Assembly (NCBI GenBank): GCA_947460165.1
Contig: CANHKH010000076.1
Span: 1-10,130, forward strand
Direction: 5' to 3'
DNA: 10,130 nt
Source of the DNA: Comamonadaceae bacterium
GTDB lineage: Bacteria > Pseudomonadota > Gammaproteobacteria > Burkholderiales > Burkholderiaceae_C
Shown here: piece after piece, positions 5,935 to 10,130 of the stretch
How positions within the stretch are numbered: position 1 is the first letter of the stretch
Layout: every line of letters begins with the position of its first letter
Notes under the pieces: generated by a model
Told to the model about the DNA's origin: nothing
What the model saw: the letters and a program-made list of their open reading frames with translations, nothing else
Database searches by the model: none
Position numbers and translations under genes: made by a program

Positions 5935-7662
5935 ATGGATTCACCTTCTATCTCCCTGGCCACCAGCCCCCTCAGCACGCCCAATGGCACTCTGGCATTG
6001 CCCGCTTCTGGCAGCGAGCCGGTGCGGGGCGCGGACTTTGCCAATTTGTTCAAGCACCTGATGGAGCCCGCCGGGCGGCAAGACCTTGCCGCCGCCAACG
6101 AGCCTGGCTTGCAATCCCTGGCCTTGAGCCCCCACCTGAACCTGATCACGGTCGATGGCCCCTTGCCCGACAACGCCAGCTTGCTCGCTTTTGCCCGCAG
6201 CCAGGGGCTGGACGACAGCACCCTCGGCACTTTGTTTGCGCCTGCGCTTGCCACCTTGCAAGCCGATGTGGTCCAGGTCCAGGCCCAGGCCCTGGCTCTT
6301 CCTTTGGCGGAGCAGGTCCACGCGCTTGCGGTGCCCACGGCGGTGGTCACGGCGGCTGTGCCCAACACGGCGGTCTTTACTGCGGCTGTGCTCACTGAGA
6401 CTGTGCCCACTGAAGCTGTGCCCACTGAAGCTGTGCCCACCGAGGCTGTGCCCATGGCCTTGGTGGCCCAGTCCCCGCTGCAGGAGGCGCTGAGCATGTC
6501 CGAGCACATGGCCCTGCAGCCTGTGGCCATGCAGGCGGTGTCGCTGAGCAACGCCCCCCAGGGCTTGCAGCCAGTGCCTGAATGGGGCCAGGCCATTGTG
6601 GCCAGTGCTGTTGCCAGTCCCATGCTGGCGGTGGCTGCGCGCCAACTGGCCCATGAGGCATTAAAATTGGCAGGTGCCACTGCACCGGTCAGCCCGGCCG
6701 TGGCCTTGGCCGTGAACCTGCCTGCGGCTGAGCAGGCGGTCATGGTCGCCGAGTTGACGGATGCCACACCTGTGCACTTGACGCTGCCTGGCGCGCGCAT
6801 CTCCCGCCCAGCCGGGGGCTTGGCCGCGCCAGCGCCTGCAGACGCCACCGCCTTGGTCGCCGCCGGGGCAGACAGCGAGGACCCCACCGTGCGCGCCGCA
6901 GCGCTTGCCGCCGCCACCCCGGGTGCCCGGCAAATGATGCAAGACAGCTTGCGCCTGCGGCTGCAGCCGACTCAAGCCATCACCCAGCGCCTGGCCGCCA
7001 TGGCCGGCACGGGCGAGCAGGCCATGTGGAAGCAGATCAGCGCGCAGCCTGGGGGCGAGCTGGAGACCTTGGTCTTGGGTCTGGGGCCAGAATGGGCCGC
7101 CAGCGACGCTTTGAGCGCCGCCGAGTCCTGGACCCCGCATGCCCATGCCAGCCCGGCCAGCGAGGCTTTGCGCAGCCAGGCGGCTGGCTCGGCCGAGCTG
7201 AACGCGCCGGCCAGCACCGCCGCTGAACGGGTGGCCCAGTATGAGCAACTGGCCCAGCGCCTGGGCCGGGCCCTGGGCGAGCGCTTGCAAGCCCAAATTG
7301 AGCGCGGCGAGTGGAAGGTTCACCTGCAAATGGACCCAGCCAAACTGGGTCGCATTGACATGGAACTGGACATGCGCGCCGGTGGGCTGGACGCCCTGTT
7401 CCGCAGTGATAACCAACTCACCCGCGACTTGATCACGCAAAGCCTGCCGCGGCTGCGCGAGACCCTGGCGCAATCAGGCACGGCAGTTGCTAATGTCTGG
7501 GTACAGGGGGAATCACAGCGCCAATCTGGCGGAAATCCGACACCTGGGCGTCAAGGTCAGCCTGAGCGCGGAGGCCGCCCCAGCGAAGAGGGCGCCACCG
7601 CCACCCAGGGCTTGAGCGCCCGGCCCCGCGTGCCGAGCAGCGACTGGGACCTGATGGCCTGA
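5935..7662 (+). CDS. fliK: Flagellar hook-length control protein FliK
   Basis: FliK is an exported molecular ruler. Its C-terminal domain contacts FlhB and switches export from hook to filament substrates. The 575-aa protein has the usual layout. A poorly conserved Ala/Pro/Val-rich region covers about 1-435. The conserved Flg_hook domain is at about 437-525, with GEWKVHLQMDPAKLGRIDME at 458-477 and the closing helix LPRLRETLAQSG. A Gly/Gln/Pro-rich tail follows (about 526-575). Residues about 151-174 are a tandem five-residue repeat (T-E-A-V-P) encoded by a 15-bp minisatellite. The ATG at 5935 is the only plausible ATG, because an in-frame stop lies at 5905. No Shine-Dalgarno is visible before it. 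It heads the plus-strand arm, 42 bp before fliL. Confidence 0.92.
   Translation: MDSPSISLATSPLSTPNGTLALPASGSEPVRGADFANLFKHLMEPAGRQDLAAANEPGLQSLALSPHLNLITVDGPLPDNASLLAFARSQGLDDSTLGTLFAPALATLQADVVQVQAQALALPLAEQVHALAVPTAVVTAAVPNTAVFTAAVLTETVPTEAVPTEAVPTEAVPMALVAQSPLQEALSMSEHMALQPVAMQAVSLSNAPQGLQPVPEWGQAIVASAVASPMLAVAARQLAHEALKLAGATAPVSPAVALAVNLPAAEQAVMVAELTDATPVHLTLPGARISRPAGGLAAPAPADATALVAAGADSEDPTVRAAALAAATPGARQMMQDSLRLRLQPTQAITQRLAAMAGTGEQAMWKQISAQPGGELETLVLGLGPEWAASDALSAAESWTPHAHASPASEALRSQAAGSAELNAPASTAAERVAQYEQLAQRLGRALGERLQAQIERGEWKVHLQMDPAKLGRIDMELDMRAGGLDALFRSDNQLTRDLITQSLPRLRETLAQSGTAVANVWVQGESQRQSGGNPTPGRQGQPERGGRPSEEGATATQGLSARPRVPSSDWDLMA
6385..6456 (+). repeat. 15-bp in-frame tandem repeat inside fliK
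   Basis: Four complete units of a GCTGTGCCCACTGAA-type 15-mer run from 6385 to 6444, with a partial fifth to 6456. Units 2 and 3 differ by one base and units 1 and 4 by two or three. The unit is a multiple of three, so copy-number changes would add or remove five residues (A-V-P-T-E) without frameshift. Less regular Thr-Ala-Val-containing sequence precedes it from about 6340, suggesting an older, decayed extension. Confidence 0.85.
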
Positions 7663-7691
7663 CGGCCGTGCCCACCAACGAATTGACCCGC

Positions 7692-7697
7692 AAAAGG
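7692..7697 (+). promoter_or_regulatory. Ribosome binding site of fliL
   Basis: AAAAGG lies 7 bp before the fliL ATG and continues as AAAAGGTAAG. It is the clearest Shine-Dalgarno-like sequence in the plus-strand arm and supports the ATG at 7705. The other genes here have weak or no such site. Confidence 0.6.
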
Positions 7698-7704
7698 TAA
7701 GACC

Positions 7705-8328
7705 ATGGCAGAACAAGCAGCAGCAGCGACCGACGAAGAACCGGTCAAAAAGTCCAAGTCCGGGCTGATCAAAATCATCCTGGGTGTGGTGGCTTTGCTC
7801 GTGCTGATTGCCGGCACCATGGTGGGCACCTTGTTTGCGGCCGGCTTTTTCAAGCCCAAGCCGCCCACCTTGACGGCCGAAGAGCGCATACAGCTGGGCC
7901 TTGAATCGGCGCCCGCCTCTGGCGGTAAAGAGGGGAAAGGCGGCAAGCCCGAGCTGGACAAAGACGGCAAGCCCGTGCTCCAAGCCAAAAAATCCCCAGA
8001 CGCCCAAAAATTTGACTTCACTTACCACCAAATGGAGCGCGAATTTTTGGTCAACCTGATGGGTTCCAAAAAGGTCATGTCGCTGCAGGTGGCGGCCATG
8101 ACGCGCTACGACAAGCGTGTGGTCGACAACCTCAAAAAGCACGAGTTCGCCCTGCGCTCGGTGATGATGGACGTGCTGCGCCAGACCACCGAGGCCGAGC
8201 TTGCCAAGCCCGAGTTCCGGGTGGACCTGGGCCGCAAACTGCGCGACGCCATGAACACCAAGCTCGAAAGCTTTGAAGACTTTGGTGGCGTGGAAGAAAT
8301 CTTCTTCACCTCCTTCATCGTTCAGTGA
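7705..8328 (+). CDS. fliL: Flagellar basal body-associated protein FliL
   Basis: FliL is a single-pass inner-membrane protein that surrounds or supports the MotAB stator next to the basal body and affects motor torque and swarming. The 207-aa product has a short charged cytoplasmic N-terminus (1-19). One transmembrane segment follows at about 20-48 (LIKIILGVVALLVLIAGTMV and on), then a Gly/Lys-rich linker (about 70-100) and the periplasmic FliL domain (about 103-207). The domain closes with the family-type EEIFFTSFIVQ. It is somewhat longer than the E. coli protein (154 aa) because of the N-terminal part and linker. It lies between fliK and fliM, the usual order, with 18 bp to fliM. Confidence 0.94.
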   Translation: MAEQAAAATDEEPVKKSKSGLIKIILGVVALLVLIAGTMVGTLFAAGFFKPKPPTLTAEERIQLGLESAPASGGKEGKGGKPELDKDGKPVLQAKKSPDAQKFDFTYHQMEREFLVNLMGSKKVMSLQVAAMTRYDKRVVDNLKKHEFALRSVMMDVLRQTTEAELAKPEFRVDLGRKLRDAMNTKLESFEDFGGVEEIFFTSFIVQ

Positions 8329-8346
8329 CCTTTTTCGCACCTCCCC

Positions 8347-9336
8347 ATGCTTGATCAACTGTTGAGTCCGGAAGAGCTGTCGGCCTTGGCCGAGGGCATC
8401 AGCGACGGTCGCATTCCCGTCGACACCGGCTACAACACCACCATGCGCGTGCGCAAGCACGACCTGGCCAGCGAAGACTCCAGCCTGGGCGTGAACGTGG
8501 CCTCGGTGGACATGATCAACGAGCGCTTTGTGCGCCAGTTCCGCCTGGGTTTGCTGGAGATGCTGCGCTCGTCGCCCCGCATCACGCCCAACCGGGTGCA
8601 AATTTCCCGTTTCGGTGACTACCTCAAGCAACTGCAGGCGCCGCTGTCGGTGAACATGGTGCGCATGAGCCCGCTGCGCGGCTACTCCATTGTGGTGATC
8701 GATCCGGTGGTGGTGTTCAGCTCGTTGGACAGTTTTTTTGGTGGCTTTGGCCGCGGCGTGGGCCAGTTGCCGCCCACGCGCTTGTTCACGCCCACCGAGA
8801 CGCGCATTATCCGCATGACGCTGGACGTGTTTTTCCGCTCGCTCAAAGACGCCTGGTCGCCCATCATGGACCTGGACTTTGAGCTGGTGAGCTCGGAGAT
8901 CAACCCGCAGTTCGCGCAAATTGCCGACGAAAACGACTTGGTCATCCTCACCCGTTTTGAAGTCGATGCCGGCCCCAGCACCCAGGGCTTTATCGACCTG
9001 GTCTACCCCTACTCCACGCTCAAGCCGGTGCGCGACTTGCTGCGCAGCCGGGTGCAAACCGGCGACGGCAACGAAGAGTCCGACAACCAGTGGCGCACCG
9101 ACTTAGGCGACGCCGTCAACAACGCCAGCGTCGAGGCCCGCGTGTTGCTGGGCGAGGTGAACTCCAGCCTGGGCGACATCGAGTCTTTGCAGGCGGGTGA
9201 CGTGCTGTTTTTCAAGAAACCGGATTTGGCCCGCATGCTGATCAACGACGTGCCGGCCTTTGACGTGCAGGTTGGCCAGCTGGGCAGCCAAACCGCTGTG
9301 CAGATCGAGCAAGCCGTGATCCCTGGCTTGCAATGA
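8347..9336 (+). CDS. fliM: Flagellar motor switch protein FliM
   Basis: FliM is the C-ring protein that binds phosphorylated CheY and couples it to a change of rotor direction. Its 329 aa match the E. coli length (334). The N-terminal CheY-binding peptide is present in variant form as LLSPEELSALAEGI (5-18), against the canonical LSQxEIDALL. The middle CheC-like domain (about 45-230) carries the FFGGFGRG motif (130-137), which includes the conserved GGxG. The C-terminal SpoA domain (about 250-325) includes VEARVLLGEVNSSLGDIESL and GDVLFF. The 18 bp before the ATG hold no Shine-Dalgarno; CACCTCCCC there resembles the anti-Shine-Dalgarno instead. The start is nevertheless firm because the CheY-binding peptide begins at once. 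Coupling to fliL translation is plausible. Confidence 0.97.
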   Translation: MLDQLLSPEELSALAEGISDGRIPVDTGYNTTMRVRKHDLASEDSSLGVNVASVDMINERFVRQFRLGLLEMLRSSPRITPNRVQISRFGDYLKQLQAPLSVNMVRMSPLRGYSIVVIDPVVVFSSLDSFFGGFGRGVGQLPPTRLFTPTETRIIRMTLDVFFRSLKDAWSPIMDLDFELVSSEINPQFAQIADENDLVILTRFEVDAGPSTQGFIDLVYPYSTLKPVRDLLRSRVQTGDGNEESDNQWRTDLGDAVNNASVEARVLLGEVNSSLGDIESLQAGDVLFFKKPDLARMLINDVPAFDVQVGQLGSQTAVQIEQAVIPGLQ

Positions 9337-9355
9337 ATTTTCAGGACTTATCGCC

Positions 9356-9649
9356 ATGACCGACACCCCCCAAAACACTGCCGCCGACGCGCAAATCAAC
9401 CCCGAGGTGCTGCAAAACATCTCGGTCACGCTGTCGGTGGAGGTGGGACGCGCGATGATCAAAATCCGCGATCTGATGCGCCTGACCCAAGGCAGCGTGG
9501 TCGAGCTCGACCACATCGCCGGCGAGCCGCTGGACCTGCTGGTCAACAAGACCGTGGTGGCCCAGGGCGAGGTGGTGCTGGTCAACGACCGCTACGGCAT
9601 ACGCCTGACGCGCGTGGTACCGGCGTCTGAACGCATGAAAAACCTTTAA
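9356..9649 (+). CDS. fliN: Flagellar motor switch protein FliN
   Basis: FliN forms the base of the C-ring with FliM and also docks the FliH-FliI export ATPase complex. The 97-aa product is a short form. The E. coli protein has 137 aa, and the difference is a shorter non-conserved N-terminus. The SpoA domain fills residues about 23-92 with near-consensus LSVEVGRAMIKIRDLMRLTQ, then GSVVELDHIAGEPLDLLVN, AQGEVVLVNDRYGIRLT and the terminal SERMKNL. The ATG is preceded by CAGGA at 9 bp spacing. The gap to fliM is 19 bp and to fliO 11 bp, indicating one transcription unit. Confidence 0.97.
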   Translation: MTDTPQNTAADAQINPEVLQNISVTLSVEVGRAMIKIRDLMRLTQGSVVELDHIAGEPLDLLVNKTVVAQGEVVLVNDRYGIRLTRVVPASERMKNL

Positions 9650-9660
9650 TCCCAGGCACC

Positions 9661-9975
9661 ATGAACATGGATGCTTTGCGCATGATGGGCAGCTTGGTGC
9701 TGGTCTTTGGCCTGCTCGGCGCGGTGCTGTGGGGCCTCAAGCGCTTGCAGTTGCAAAGCCGCCCCGGCCAGCCTGGCGCCAGGCGCCTGCAGGTGCTGGA
9801 GAGCCACAGCGTGGGCCCTAGGCAAAAAATAGCCTTGGTGCGCGTGGGCGCGCACGAGGTGCTGGTGGGCGTGTCGCCTGGGCAGATCACGGCCTTGGGC
9901 CAGTGGCCGGTGGAGGGTGATGCTCAAGCCTTGCCTGCGCCTTCGTTTATAGAAGAGGTGCGCCGTGCGCTGTGA
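9661..9975 (+). CDS. fliO: Flagellar export apparatus assembly protein FliO
   Basis: FliO is a small membrane protein that helps FliP assemble into the FliPQR export pore. The 104-aa product has one transmembrane segment at about 8-27 (MMGSLVLVFGLLGAVLWGLK). A cytoplasmic FliO domain follows at about 41-80, with RRLQVLESHSVGPRQKIALV and the GVSPGQITALG stretch. E. coli FliO is 121 aa, so the size is normal. Further in-frame ATGs lie at 9667, 9682 and 9685. I chose 9661 because it keeps the 11-bp spacing to fliN; starting at 9667 would give an almost identical protein. fliP normally follows, but here a repeat element does, and no fliP start is visible before the window ends. Confidence 0.9.
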   Translation: MNMDALRMMGSLVLVFGLLGAVLWGLKRLQLQSRPGQPGARRLQVLESHSVGPRQKIALVRVGAHEVLVGVSPGQITALGQWPVEGDAQALPAPSFIEEVRRAL

Positions 9976-10000
9976 CCGTAAGATGAGTCCCCCTGAATTT

Positions 10001-10060
10001 CTCCCTCCCCCTCTGGGGGAGGGTTGGGGTGGGGGCACGCAGGAGGGAACGTGGGTGCCA
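10001..10060 (-). repeat. GC-rich repeat element, inverted copy downstream of fliO
   Basis: On the minus strand, 10037 down to 10001 matches the left-end arm (TGCCCCCACCC, then ACCCTCCCCC, AGA, GGGGGAGGG), with two mismatches in the 11-20 base region and a shorter A/G run at the end. On the plus strand, GCACGC followed by GAGGGAACG and GGGTGCCA corresponds to the centre of the left units. It is therefore the same repeat family in opposite orientation, flanking the flagellar locus on the other side. Confidence 0.8.
10003..10023 (+). terminator. Possible 3' hairpin after fliO
   Basis: CCCTCCCCC (10003-10011), loop TCT, GGGGGAGGG (10015-10023) forms a perfect 9-bp GC stem 27 bp beyond the fliO stop. 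The following bases (TTGGGGTGGGGG) give only two U residues, so strong intrinsic termination is doubtful. It may attenuate transcription into downstream genes or protect the 3' end of the fliK-fliO message. The role is inferred from position. Confidence 0.35.
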
Positions 10061-10069
10061 GGCCTCGCG

Positions 10070-10093
10070 CCCCCCCCCCCCCCACCCCCCACC
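10070..10093. repeat. C-rich tract with a 14-base C run
   Basis: A run of 14 C residues (10070-10083) is followed by A, six C, A and three C. It occupies the place where the left-end repeat units have only the five-C arm of GATGCCCCCACCC, so it looks like an expanded version of that arm. Its exact length may be unreliable in a short-read assembly. Confidence 0.8.
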
Positions 10094-10130
10094 CACAGCG
10101 GCAAAAAAAGGGTGCCAAGAGAACCCACCA

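Larger units (their letters stand above)
9976..10130. other. Non-coding 3' region after fliO with repeat element and C-rich tract
   Basis: This stretch of 155 bases up to the window end holds no recognisable gene. It contains a hairpin repeat (10001-10060), a C-rich tract (10070-10093) and an A7 run at 10103-10109. The octamer GGGTGCCA occurs twice (10053-10060 and 10110-10117), suggesting a second, degraded repeat piece at the right edge. Confidence 0.7.

Noticed and set aside
5853..6917. 354-codon minus-strand frame opposite fliK
   Set aside because: It consists of Ala/Ser/Thr-rich low-complexity sequence mirroring the fliK repeats and has no family resemblance.
7513..9057. Long open frame of 514 codons on the minus strand opposite fliK-fliL-fliM
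   Set aside because: It is antisense to three well-supported genes, is rich in His, Gln and Val in the way GC-rich antisense frames are, and shows no recognisable domain.

Overview
The window is a compact, bidirectional flagellar gene locus from a high-GC proteobacterium. It is most likely a member of the Burkholderiales (Comamonadaceae-like Betaproteobacteria). This rests on the run flhA-flhF-flhG-fliA, the GC-rich Ala/Pro-rich protein style, and short repeats built on a CCCTCCCCC/GGGGGAGGG hairpin, which I associate with that group. The taxonomic call is inference. All nine genes are ordinary, apparently intact flagellar genes, and I see no sign of a novel accessory system.

Layout. Positions 1-270 hold an 85-base poly-C run followed by a GC-rich repeat cluster with two near-identical 69-bp units. 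On the minus strand, reading from 5672 down to 271, come flhA (export gate), flhF (SRP-type GTPase), flhG/fleN (MinD-like ATPase) and fliA (sigma-28). flhF and flhG overlap by ATGA, and fliA follows flhG after 14 bp. A 262-bp divergent intergenic region (5673-5934) separates this arm from the plus-strand arm and carries a 12-bp palindrome and an 8-bp-stem hairpin. The plus-strand arm is fliK (hook length control), fliL, fliM, fliN and fliO, closely spaced from 5935 to 9975. After fliO the window ends in another copy of the hairpin repeat, in the opposite orientation, followed by a C-rich tract (9976-10130).

How the genes work together. FlhA and FliO serve the flagellar type III export apparatus: FlhA is the export gate and FliO assists assembly of the export pore. 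FliK measures the hook and triggers the substrate switch. FliM and FliN form most of the cytoplasmic C-ring that receives CheY-P and sets rotation direction. FliL sits at the stator-basal body interface. FlhF and FlhG set the position and number of flagella, typical of polar flagellation. FliA transcribes late genes such as flagellin and chemotaxis genes.

The points most worth checking are: the repeat cluster flanking both ends of the locus in inverted orientation; the long C tracts, which may be assembly artefacts; a FlhF with altered GTPase motifs and a long basic C-terminal tail; a 15-bp in-frame minisatellite in fliK; the repeat element lying where fliP would usually follow fliO; and flhA heading its arm without flhB.
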